Part shown: in pieces, positions 56,293-64,000 of the stretch
Numbering within the stretch: the first letter of the stretch is position 1
Layout: every line of letters begins with the position of its first letter
Assembly (NCBI GenBank): GCA_900473175.1
Contig: UCKM01000006.1
Location: 166,665-230,664 of the forward strand
From: Hyphomicrobiales bacterium
GTDB taxonomy: Bacteria; Pseudomonadota; Alphaproteobacteria; Rhizobiales; Rhizobiaceae
Direction: 5' to 3'
DNA length: 64,000 bases
The notes under the pieces: generated by a model
Database searches by the model: none
What the model was told of the DNA's origin: nothing
What the model saw: the letters and a program-made list of their open reading frames with translations, nothing else
Translations under genes and position numbers: made by a program

Positions 56293-58041
56293 GTGCACCA
56301 GGAAGTCGCATTGATCGCAACCGTTTCTGTCGGCTTCGTGTTCGCTGCCATTTTCGGGTATCTCGCGGACCGGCTGCGCCTGCCGCCGCTGGTGGGCTAT
56401 CTTGTGGCAGGCATCCTGATGGGCTCCTACACGCCCGGCTTCATTGCCGATAGCGCGCTCGCGGGTCAGCTTGCCGAGATGGGCGTCATTCTCCTGATGT
56501 TCGGCGTCGGGCTGCATTTTTCCGCCTCGGATCTGCTGGCGGTTCGCGGTGTTGCCGTTCCCGGTGCGCTTGGCCGCATCCTGCTTGCAACGCTTCTCGG
56601 CGTCGGCCTCAGCACATGGTGGGGATGGGGCCTTGGCGCAGGCATCGTGTTTGGCCTCAGCGTCTCCGTCGCCAGTACCGTTGTTCTGCTCAAGGCGCTT
56701 GAGGAGCATAACCAGCTTGACACTGTCGATGGCCGCGTCGCCGTCGGCTGGCTCATCGTCGAGGATCTCGCCATGGTGCTCGCGCTCGTCCTCCTGCCCG
56801 CATTTGCGGGCGTGTTGGGGGAGCAAGGCGGGGTCGAGGCCGTTCAAAACGCCGGTGGATTGGCGATCGGCTACACCATTGCCATGACACTGCTCAAGGT
56901 TGCCGCGTTCACCGGCATGGCGATCTTCATCGGGCCGAAGGTCGTACCGTGGGTACTGACGCTCGTCGCCCGAACCGGCTCACCCGAACTGTTCACGCTG
57001 TCAGTTCTTGCCGTCGCCCTTGGCATCGCCTTCGGTTCGGCAGCGATTTTCGGCGTATCCTTTGCCCTTGGCGCCTTCTTCGCCGGCGTGGTCATGAGCG
57101 AGTCGCATTTGAGCCGGCGCGCCGCTGCCGACTCGCTCCCGCTTCAGAATGCATTTGCCGTTCTGTTCTTCGTTTCGGTTGGCATGTTGTTCGATCCATC
57201 CATCCTCATTCGCGAGCCGCTGGCGGTGATCGGCGTTCTCGCCCTCATCATCATCGGCAAGTCGATCATCGCCCTCACCATTGTCCTGCTCCTGCGCTAT
57301 CCCGTGGAGATGGGGTTAAGAATTGCCACCGGCCTTGCCCAGATCGGCGAATTCTCATTCATCCTCGCTGGCCTTGGCGTTTCGCTGGGCCTGCTGCCGC
57401 GCGAGGGACAGGATCTGATCCTCGCCGGTGCCATCCTGTCGATAACGCTCAATCCTCTCGTCCTTCTGGCAGGCGACGGTCTGCAGAAACGTATCCATTC
57501 GCTCTGGCCGGCTTTCACGGCGCATTACGGCAAGCACAAGCACGACAAACTCTCGCGCGAGATCAACAAGATTCGCGCCAAGAACGAGGAAAGAGACAGG
57601 CAGCATCAGCTGGAGATGCAGCAATTGTGCGATACTTTCCCCATGTTCTCACAGGTTGACGAGAATTCGCAGGAAGAACTGCTACTGTTGTTCCGGCCGA
57701 AATCCGCATCACCCGGCGAGCGGGTGGTTCGGGTGGGGGATCGCGGCGATGGCATGTATTTCATCGCGTCCGGTGCGGTTGAAGTGCAACTGGAGAGCGA
57801 GCCGGTGCGGCTTGAGGCTGGCTCGTTTTTCGGCGAGATGGCGCTGCTCAGCGGTGGGCGGCGCACGGCGGATGTCATCGCCGTCGATTTCTGCCATTTC
57901 CTGGTGCTTGAGCGGCGCGACTTCAATGTCTTCATGGCGCGCCACCCCGCCCTGCGGCTGGCCGTCAGCGACATGGCGAAGGAGCGTGCGGCGATGAACG
58001 TGTCGCGTCGCTCGCGCAATCAGTCGCTTGACCTGACCTAG
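56293..58041 (+). CDS. CPA2 cation:proton antiporter with cyclic-nucleotide-binding domain
   Basis: A 582-aa protein. Residues about 1-395 are a Na+/H+-exchanger-type membrane domain with twelve or more helices (GYLADRLRLPPLVGYLVAGI; FGLSVSVASTVVLLKAL; VGWLIVEDLAMVLALVLL; GEFSFILAGLGVSLGLL), as in KefB/YbaL. A charged coiled coil follows (DKLSREINKIRAKNEERDRQ). Instead of the usual TrkA-N/RCK domain, the C-terminus is a cNMP-binding domain with the phosphate-cassette FGEMALLSGGRRTADV (Glu about 515, binding-type Arg retained). GTG 56293 follows AAGGACG. Probably K+ or Na+ efflux gated by cAMP; inference. Confidence 0.9.
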   Translation: MHQEVALIATVSVGFVFAAIFGYLADRLRLPPLVGYLVAGILMGSYTPGFIADSALAGQLAEMGVILLMFGVGLHFSASDLLAVRGVAVPGALGRILLATLLGVGLSTWWGWGLGAGIVFGLSVSVASTVVLLKALEEHNQLDTVDGRVAVGWLIVEDLAMVLALVLLPAFAGVLGEQGGVEAVQNAGGLAIGYTIAMTLLKVAAFTGMAIFIGPKVVPWVLTLVARTGSPELFTLSVLAVALGIAFGSAAIFGVSFALGAFFAGVVMSESHLSRRAAADSLPLQNAFAVLFFVSVGMLFDPSILIREPLAVIGVLALIIIGKSIIALTIVLLLRYPVEMGLRIATGLAQIGEFSFILAGLGVSLGLLPREGQDLILAGAILSITLNPLVLLAGDGLQKRIHSLWPAFTAHYGKHKHDKLSREINKIRAKNEERDRQHQLEMQQLCDTFPMFSQVDENSQEELLLLFRPKSASPGERVVRVGDRGDGMYFIASGAVEVQLESEPVRLEAGSFFGEMALLSGGRRTADVIAVDFCHFLVLERRDFNVFMARHPALRLAVSDMAKERAAMNVSRRSRNQSLDLT

Positions 58042-58062
58042 CCGGAGGAAGGCTATGGCTGG

Positions 58063-61000
58063 TCAAAATTTTCCGACGACGTTCATGAAGACGCCCTGAT
58101 CGTTCAGGGTGAGATCGCGCAGGTCGTCGGAGAAGCTGCCGAAGTTATAGCCGGCGCCGACCTTGAAGTTGTTGCCGACATGGCGATAGAGCGCGACGAG
58201 CGTTCCGTAATCGGTGGTGTTGGCGTCGGGCATGGCCAGCACCCGTGCTTCAAGGAGCGCATCCCAGTTCTTGACGACGTTGATGTCGGCGCGGATGATG
58301 CCGAGATGGGCGATGTCCCTTTCCCAATCGGAGAAAAGGTCGCGATCGTCGTCGAGCCGCTGGCGCACCTCGCCGAAGCGGAAGCCGTATTTTCCGCCAA
58401 TGGTCAGCCATGGAAACAGGTCGTAGCTGACGTCGGCGGAAAGGATGTGGCTGCGCTGGGCCGGGCCGAATTCGTCGCCGGTGATGGCGCTGACCTGATC
58501 GACGCCGGGCGTGTCGCGCAGCCAGGCATATTTGAACAGAGCGTTGAGCCTGTCGTTGTCTATCGGGCGGTAGGCAAGCCCGGCTGACAGTTCGACATAA
58601 TTGGCGTCCTGGAACGATTGGGCGCTGTCGCTCGGCGCATCGGACAGCACCGTGTCGATATTGGCAAGCAGGCGCCAGTCCTCCGAGGTCTTCCAGCTCA
58701 GCCCGGCGGCAATCAGATAGGTATTGGCATCGCGGCTGCCGTCGTCGCTGTCTTCAAAGCGCGCCTCGCCGCGGATGCGGGCGGCGATCCTGTCCTCGTC
58801 CTTGTAGCCGACGGCCAGAGACACCGCGGTGCGATCAAAGTCGGCGCGTTCGAGCCCGGTACCCGGATCGATGGAATCGTCATTGATGGTTCCGGCCTCA
58901 AAGCCGCCATCCACCGTCCACAATTTGTCGGGCGTATAGACGACGCCATAGGTCTGGGTCAGCGAACTGCGCGTGCCGAACAGGTCGTAATTGCGCTCGG
59001 CAAAGGCTGAGATCGTATCGTCGAACTTGCGCCTTGCGCCAAGGACGAGCGTGCCGCCATCCGTGCCGGTAAGATCGTAGCTGCGATCGAGGTCGAAGGC
59101 CCGGTCCGGATCGAGCCGGTAGCCGATATAATAGGTGTCCTCGGCGGTCGGATTGTAGTTGACCGCCGCCAGCCCGCCGAACCCCTGGCTGCCATAGGAG
59201 ATCTCGCCCTGCAATCCGATCTTTTCAGTCAGCTGGTATTCGGTGCCGACGCCAAGACGGTCGTTGCGCCCGATATCACCGGAACGCGACAGCGTGCCCT
59301 GGCCGAAGCCGTAATAGGTATGATCGTCATCCGGCGCATATTCGAGCCTGACGCCGCTGTCGAGGCGCGAGCCATTATAGCCCGACTTGCCCGACGCGAT
59401 GGCGCTTGGCGAATGCAACTCGCTATAGGTCACGCCGAAGGACGCCTTCCAGTACTCGTCGATCTGCCAGGCGATCGAGGAAGCGCCCTTGCGTTTCGAC
59501 TGGCCGCCGGTCTGACGCCCATCAAATGCATCTTCGCCATCGGCCTCGTCATAGTCGTCATAGGTCAGGTCGAGTTCAACCGCCTTGGTCAATTCGATAT
59601 TGGCAAAGGCCCCCCATATGCGCTCATCGGCATCGACCTGATCGGCAAGGGTCGAGAAGCCCGCGCCCTTTTCCTGATAATAGCCGCCGACCTTGCCCTT
59701 CATGCTGCCCTTGCTGACATCTTCCAGGTCAAGCTGGGCCTTGGTGCGCCAGGACGTCGCCACTCGGCCGCGCGTGCCGGTGGTGGCAAGGCTGCTCATG
59801 GTCAGGCCGCCATCGGTCGAGGTCGTCGTGCCGAAGCCCGGGCCCTTCGACTGGGCAATCTCGGCCTCGATGAAAGTCGTGTCCGAATGGCGCAGCTGGA
59901 TGTCGGCGCCGTAAGCCTGCTGGTTGGCAAGGCCCGTGTTCTCGTCCATGCCGGTGACGCCGACGCGAACCTTGTCGGCGAACCATTGCTGGGCCCTTGC
60001 GCCATAGACATATCCGTCAAGCGTGCCGGCAAGCGGCGTGAACTCATATTGAGCTACCAGATAGGTCTTGTTGCCGCCAAGCGCGCCATCGCGCACGGGC
60101 GCGTTGGTTCCGGTGGAAGAGGCTAGCGGCCGCTTCAGGATCAGCATGCCCTGCAGATAATCGACGGTATAATCATCGCCATAACGCAATGTCCGCCGCT
60201 CCAGCACCTGGCCGGTGACATCGTCGCGCACTTCGATCGTCACCGTTTCCGAGCCGATCGTGATGTCCTGGCGCTTCAGGAAGTAGGCCGAGCCGCCGGT
60301 GCCGAGGAACTCGTCATGTTGCGGCAGCGTATCGGGCTGGGCGGCATAGACCATCGCTTCCGTTTGCCGTTCGCCCGAGGCGGTGGTCTTTTCCGACCGG
60401 TAGACGCCGCTTGCTCCATAGAGCGCCCGCTCCGAACGCATGAACTCGGTGCCTTCGATATGCGCCTTGTAATTGCCCCACATCACATGGCTGTCGCCGC
60501 GATCAAGCCGCACGTAGAATTTGCCATTGGTTGGCGCGTCGTCGATCGCCGCCGAATCGTCGCCATAGACCGGATAATAGTCATTCGGGTCGAGACGCTT
60601 CAGCAATTGCCGCGGGTCCTTGCCGTCGAACCCGGTGAACATATGGCCAAGGTCCGTTTCGCTGGTATCGGCCGCCGCCGTCAGGAGATATTTGCCCTTG
60701 ATCTTGCCCTTCACATAGAAGGCAAGCCGGCCATTGCTGTAGATATCGCCATATTCGCCAGGACGAACCGCTTCGATGTCGTGGTCGCCAAAACGCTTGC
60801 CGATGGTAAGGTCCGCCAGCGCCACGTAGAACCAGTCATTCTTCGGAATGTCGATGCGGCGGCTAAAATCGAGGGCGCTGCCCTTGAGCGAGCCGAGCAC
60901 CGCCACATCCACATCATGATCGCCGGGCGGCAGAATACGCTGCATGACGAATGAATGATCCGAATCCGTCGGGATCATGTCGCCGAGCGCTTTCACTTGG

Positions 61001-61794
61001 TAGCCTTCCGGCACGTTGCGGCCATAGACCGTCACCGCACCGCCCTGGACGGGAATATTGCGCCGGGCGGAATTGTCCTCTCCCATGCCCGGCGCTGTCG
61101 CCTCGCCTTCGCTCGAAGCGACGTGGCCGGTATTGGTCTCGGCCGGCAGTTCCTTTTCGGTGCGCGCCAGGCTGTGCGGCATCGTTTCGTCATAGCGGCC
61201 TTCGCCGTCATAGACCCGCAGCACATATTGAAAGCGCCTGGTTTCATCCTCGGTATGCGGCATCACCCAGCTGGCGCCCTCATTGATCTTGACCGGAACA
61301 ATGGCGACCGGCTTGCCGTTCGGCCCGTCCTTCGCATCGAGAATGCGTATCTCCGAGCGGGTGATGAAGGCCGGATAATTGGCGGTCGCAAGGAAGCTGA
61401 CCTTCTCGCCCGGCTGATAGGCGCGGCGAACCGGCGTCGTCGACACGTTCAGCATCGTCTTTACGTCGAGCCCGTCAAATTTGACCTGGATATCGACCGC
61501 GCTCAATCCGACATCGGTCTGGCGCGCCCGGTCCGCCGGCGTCTGCAGGCGTTGCGCCGCGGCGCGCGTCGGCCCCTTTTGCAGCGCATCGCTCTTTACA
61601 ACCGGTTCGCCATCGACGCTGATCGAGAACGGAATGGTTTCAGCCGCGCCGTCCTTGCTGCGTTCCTGGCCCTGTGCCGCGGCACAAAGGCTGGCAAAGA
61701 TAACGCTGCCGGCCAAAAGCAGCCGGCGCTGGCGGCGGGCAATCCCGAATGCACGAGCGGGAAGGGCCATATGTACCATGAGGGGTCCGGTCAT
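58063..61794 (-). CDS. Large outer-membrane beta-barrel protein partnered with a DUF11 protein
   Basis: A 1243-aa exported protein. The signal peptide is basic then hydrophobic (RRLLLAGSVIFASLCAAAQG). A periplasmic part of about 450 residues has Ig-like strands (DIQVKFDGLDVKTMLNVSTT; YQPGEKVSFLATANYPAF). The C-terminal 700+ residues are alternating amphipathic strands rich in Tyr/Gly/Asp ending in Phe (GVFMNVVGKF), the usual signal for BAM insertion. ATG 61794 overlaps the stop of the upstream gene by ATGA; the longer open frame to 62364 lies over that gene and is rejected. Substrate or role unknown; adhesion or secretion of its partner is possible. Confidence 0.85.
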   Translation of the reverse strand: MTGPLMVHMALPARAFGIARRQRRLLLAGSVIFASLCAAAQGQERSKDGAAETIPFSISVDGEPVVKSDALQKGPTRAAAQRLQTPADRARQTDVGLSAVDIQVKFDGLDVKTMLNVSTTPVRRAYQPGEKVSFLATANYPAFITRSEIRILDAKDGPNGKPVAIVPVKINEGASWVMPHTEDETRRFQYVLRVYDGEGRYDETMPHSLARTEKELPAETNTGHVASSEGEATAPGMGEDNSARRNIPVQGGAVTVYGRNVPEGYQVKALGDMIPTDSDHSFVMQRILPPGDHDVDVAVLGSLKGSALDFSRRIDIPKNDWFYVALADLTIGKRFGDHDIEAVRPGEYGDIYSNGRLAFYVKGKIKGKYLLTAAADTSETDLGHMFTGFDGKDPRQLLKRLDPNDYYPVYGDDSAAIDDAPTNGKFYVRLDRGDSHVMWGNYKAHIEGTEFMRSERALYGASGVYRSEKTTASGERQTEAMVYAAQPDTLPQHDEFLGTGGSAYFLKRQDITIGSETVTIEVRDDVTGQVLERRTLRYGDDYTVDYLQGMLILKRPLASSTGTNAPVRDGALGGNKTYLVAQYEFTPLAGTLDGYVYGARAQQWFADKVRVGVTGMDENTGLANQQAYGADIQLRHSDTTFIEAEIAQSKGPGFGTTTSTDGGLTMSSLATTGTRGRVATSWRTKAQLDLEDVSKGSMKGKVGGYYQEKGAGFSTLADQVDADERIWGAFANIELTKAVELDLTYDDYDEADGEDAFDGRQTGGQSKRKGASSIAWQIDEYWKASFGVTYSELHSPSAIASGKSGYNGSRLDSGVRLEYAPDDDHTYYGFGQGTLSRSGDIGRNDRLGVGTEYQLTEKIGLQGEISYGSQGFGGLAAVNYNPTAEDTYYIGYRLDPDRAFDLDRSYDLTGTDGGTLVLGARRKFDDTISAFAERNYDLFGTRSSLTQTYGVVYTPDKLWTVDGGFEAGTINDDSIDPGTGLERADFDRTAVSLAVGYKDEDRIAARIRGEARFEDSDDGSRDANTYLIAAGLSWKTSEDWRLLANIDTVLSDAPSDSAQSFQDANYVELSAGLAYRPIDNDRLNALFKYAWLRDTPGVDQVSAITGDEFGPAQRSHILSADVSYDLFPWLTIGGKYGFRFGEVRQRLDDDRDLFSDWERDIAHLGIIRADINVVKNWDALLEARVLAMPDANTTDYGTLVALYRHVGNNFKVGAGYNFGSFSDDLRDLTLNDQGVFMNVVGKF

Positions 61795-64000
61795 TGGGCG
61801 GCCTCCACGCGTGTTTCGATATTGAGCTCGTCGTCGGCTCCGGCTGCTTTCCACCTGGCGCGAATGTCGGCCTCGAGGGCGTCGGTGCGCTGTTTCACCA
61901 ATTGCCTTTCGCTGCTGGCCAGATAGCTGATGTGCAGGGTCGACGGTTGCTGCCTGAGCACGCTCACCAGATCGTCCAGGCCCTTGCTCCATACGTCGGT
62001 CAGGGCGTCCTTGTCGGCCGTGAAGGCGGCGTCGGTCAGGTTGAGCGTGACCACATGGCCGATCGAGGCGCCGAAGTTGAGCTTCACCAATTTGCCGGCC
62101 GTCAGGCGGATCACCTGCGGGTTCTCCGTCGTCAGGCTGTAGCCGGTCGGCAGGGTGCGGGTGTCGAGCTTCATGATGAAGTTCGAACCGATGCGCTTGT
62201 CGGGAAGCTCGGCGCAGGCGACATGGAAGCGCCCGTAGCGGTCCGTCGTCACCAGAAGGCCCTTGACCGTGGCAAGGCGCACCCCGGGCAGGCCGGGCTC
62301 GCCCTCGTCCTGATAGCCATTGCTGTTCAGATCGTCGAAGACCTTGCCGATCACGTCGCCGCAATCGAACACCGGATCGATCATGATCTCGACCGCGGCG
62401 CTGGCGTCGGGGGCCAGCTTCCTGCCCTCAGGATCGGTGACCTGCGCCCTGTTGACGTTGCGGCCAGGCGCCGCCGTGCTCAGCGCCAGCATCTGCAGGC
62501 GGATCGCCACCTCGCCCTTCGGCCCAAGTTCGATGCCATCGAAGCGGACATTGCGGCCATTGACCACCGGGGTCGCGGCAACGCCGTTGACCGTTGCCGA
62601 GCCATCGACATAGCGGAAGCCGGACGGCAACACGTCGGTGACGCTGATGCTGCCGGCGCTCGCATTGTCGGCATTGGCCACCTTGATGGTGAACGGTGCC
62701 TTTTCGCCGCGCCGGATCTGCTTGACCCCCGCCTGCTTGGTGATCGTCACATGCCGGTCGCCAAAAGCCGCCGGAAGATCGACGACCGCCTGCACCTCCC
62801 TGGCATCGACCGGCTTGCCGCTCGCCTGATCGCCATCATAATAGCCGCGTGCCGTCGCCTTGTTGACGACACCGCCCTTGATGTTGGCCGCAGCCTCGAT
62901 ATCCGCCTTGGTCAGCGTATAGCTCGCCGTATAGGTCCGCTCCGCCCCGGGGGCGAGGCCCTGCGGCGCTGGCGTCATCTCGGAAAGCTTCGCACCCGCA
63001 CCATGGCCGTTGAACACCGGACCCGGATCAATCGGCGACGCCGCGTTGATCGTCAGCGCGCCGGTGTTACGCACCGTCAACCGGTAAAGGATCGTCTCGC
63101 CAATATCCGCATAACCATTGCCGTTCTTATCGTTGAAATGACCGGTCTTGGTCATTTCGAGCCGAGGCGCTCCTTCGAGCGGCAGCAGCGCCTCGGATTC
63201 GTTACTGACAACGTCTCTGGCGGCAACATCCTTTGCGACAACGGCTCGTACGTCAGGGGAGGCCGTTTTGCCACTGGCTGTCGCCGTGTTGCGGACCTCG
63301 TGCGCCTCAACATCCCTTTGCGTGAGCACATAGGTTGCGGTGATTGTGGTGGAATCCGTCTCGCCCGGCGCCAGGCTCTTGATCGGACCGCCCTTCAGCT
63401 TGACCCCCGGGAGCGTATCGGAAACGGTTATGTCGTGGAGCGTTACGTCGCTGGTATTGGTGATCGCGAAGCCATAGGAAACCACGCCGCCGACACGGTC
63501 GAAATCCGGTCTGCTTACTGACTTATCGAGGTGAAGTGATGCGGACGGGGTGAGCGACGTCACCACCACGTTGGATGGCGGACTGGTTATGGGAGGGCCT
63601 GATGGCGGGATGCCGCTGGCCGTGGCGGTGTTCTCGACCTTGCCGGCGTCGATGTCCTTCTGCGTCAGCGTATAGAGTGCGGAAAATGTCGTGCTGTCGG
63701 TTTTGCCGGGCGGCAGCAAATCGATCGGTCCGCCCTTCACTTCGATGCCCGGCAAAAGATCGGTAACCGTGACGTTCGTCAGGGTCACAGTGCCATTATT
63801 CGTGACCTTGAATGCATAGGGGATGGTGCCGCCCACCGCTTCGCTGGTGACTGTGCCCGCGGTTTTTTCGATCGTGAGGGAAGGATGCAGTTCAACATTC
63901 GTCGTCACAGTGGATGGCGGACTGGTTATGGGAGGGCCCGACGGTGGTGTGCCGCTGGCCGTGGCGCTGTTCTCGGCCTTACCGGCGTCGATATCCTTCT
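61791..64000 (-). CDS. DUF11-repeat surface protein with SdrD-B and OmpA-like domains, 5' end outside the window
   Basis: The frame is open to the right edge, so the N-terminus is missing; at least 736 residues are visible. At least three DUF11 (TIGR01451) repeats carry YAFKVTNNGTVTLTNVTVTD / YGFAITNTSDVTLHDITVSD / YRLTVRNTGALTINA motifs, separated by Pro/Ser linkers. Then come a further DUF11-like unit (KQAGVKQIRRGEKAPFTIKV), an SdrD B-like domain (VFDDLNSNGYQDEGEPGLPG) and a C-terminal OmpA-like segment (LVSVLRQQPSTLHISYLAS...RTDALEADIRARW) that may bind peptidoglycan. It is translationally coupled to the barrel gene downstream. Confidence 0.88.
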   Translation of the reverse strand, partial: KDIDAGKAENSATASGTPPSGPPITSPPSTVTTNVELHPSLTIEKTAGTVTSEAVGGTIPYAFKVTNNGTVTLTNVTVTDLLPGIEVKGGPIDLLPPGKTDSTTFSALYTLTQKDIDAGKVENTATASGIPPSGPPITSPPSNVVVTSLTPSASLHLDKSVSRPDFDRVGGVVSYGFAITNTSDVTLHDITVSDTLPGVKLKGGPIKSLAPGETDSTTITATYVLTQRDVEAHEVRNTATASGKTASPDVRAVVAKDVAARDVVSNESEALLPLEGAPRLEMTKTGHFNDKNGNGYADIGETILYRLTVRNTGALTINAASPIDPGPVFNGHGAGAKLSEMTPAPQGLAPGAERTYTASYTLTKADIEAAANIKGGVVNKATARGYYDGDQASGKPVDAREVQAVVDLPAAFGDRHVTITKQAGVKQIRRGEKAPFTIKVANADNASAGSISVTDVLPSGFRYVDGSATVNGVAATPVVNGRNVRFDGIELGPKGEVAIRLQMLALSTAAPGRNVNRAQVTDPEGRKLAPDASAAVEIMIDPVFDCGDVIGKVFDDLNSNGYQDEGEPGLPGVRLATVKGLLVTTDRYGRFHVACAELPDKRIGSNFIMKLDTRTLPTGYSLTTENPQVIRLTAGKLVKLNFGASIGHVVTLNLTDAAFTADKDALTDVWSKGLDDLVSVLRQQPSTLHISYLASSERQLVKQRTDALEADIRARWKAAGADDELNIETRVEAAQ
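63572..64000 (-). repeat. 339-bp internal tandem repeat in the DUF11 gene
   Basis: The stretch from 63572 reappears from 63911 at a spacing of 339 bases (113 codons), with about nine tenths identity over the visible 90 bases. It encodes the linker and end of a DUF11 unit (GPPITSPPS...). The second copy is cut by the window edge, so more copies may lie beyond. Confidence 0.8.

Noticed and set aside
61795..62364. 190-residue N-terminal extension of the beta-barrel ORF
   Set aside because: It lies wholly within the upstream coding sequence in another frame, is Arg/Gly-rich, and a proper signal peptide begins at ATG 61794.
61794..63521. 575-aa open frame on the plus strand opposite the DUF11 gene
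   Set aside because: It is the antisense shadow of a GC-rich repeat protein, has His/Arg/Asp-rich shadow composition, no ribosome site and no recognisable domain, while the minus strand encodes clear DUF11 and OmpA-like domains.

Overview
The window reads as a chromosomal segment of an alphaproteobacterium of the order Hyphomicrobiales (Rhizobiales), most like the Phyllobacteriaceae/Brucellaceae. The signs are a class II (CP4-type) AroA next to cmk and rpsA, a FYDLN-acid protein, an FzlA-type GST-fold protein beside uppP and queG, an NDUFA9-type Rossmann protein, and the mgsA-glk-exporter-dapB-gpmA order. Codon use is GC-rich except in part of one island. Organism assignment is inference from gene content, not from a search.

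Layout. 1-5.5 kb is housekeeping: grpE (cut by the left edge), a TRIC-like channel, an adenosine kinase, an EI24/CysZ-like protein, nth, a DUF2244 protein and an Ada-like methyltransferase. 5.5-8.5 kb is a copper-export unit with a MerR-type operator, a Cu P-type ATPase and a CueR/HmrR regulator. 9-12.4 kb holds kdpDE without kdpFABC in the window. 12.4-20.8 kb is mixed: SDR, OsmC, a YHS-like small protein, an ArsR/SRPBCC pair, a DMT exporter, a DUF882 protein, a TetR/NIPSNAP divergon with twin operators, and an acyltransferase. 20.9-26.4 kb holds tRNA-Ala, the FYDLN protein, aroA, a cytidylate kinase fused to a membrane domain, and rpsA. 26.4-40.7 kb is further core metabolism and envelope biology, ending in tRNA-Leu(CAG).

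40.94-52.53 kb is an integrated element of about 11.55 kb. It starts just downstream of tRNA-Leu(CAG), carries a P4-type tyrosine integrase, and is bounded by a perfect 38-bp direct repeat. Near its right end is a degenerate copy of the tRNA 3' end. Its left half has three small AlpA/excisionase-like DNA-binding proteins and a beheaded phage virion-type protein. Its right half is cargo: a protein with an EAD1-like adaptor domain, an Excalibur-domain membrane protein, and a minus-strand operon (lipoprotein, MauJ-like protein with a HEPN-type Rx4H motif, an unknown 324-aa protein, an AlbA_2/Schlafen-type protein). This is the best candidate in the window for an undescribed conflict or defence system.

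52.7-64 kb returns to core-like DNA: an SDR, a class III nucleotide cyclase with a duplicated membrane tail, an epimerase, a CPA2 antiporter ending in a cyclic-nucleotide-binding domain (a possible cAMP circuit with the cyclase), and a translationally coupled surface pair: a DUF11-repeat/OmpA-like protein running off the right edge and a 1243-aa outer-membrane beta-barrel protein. No CRISPR array, insertion sequence or rRNA gene was seen.
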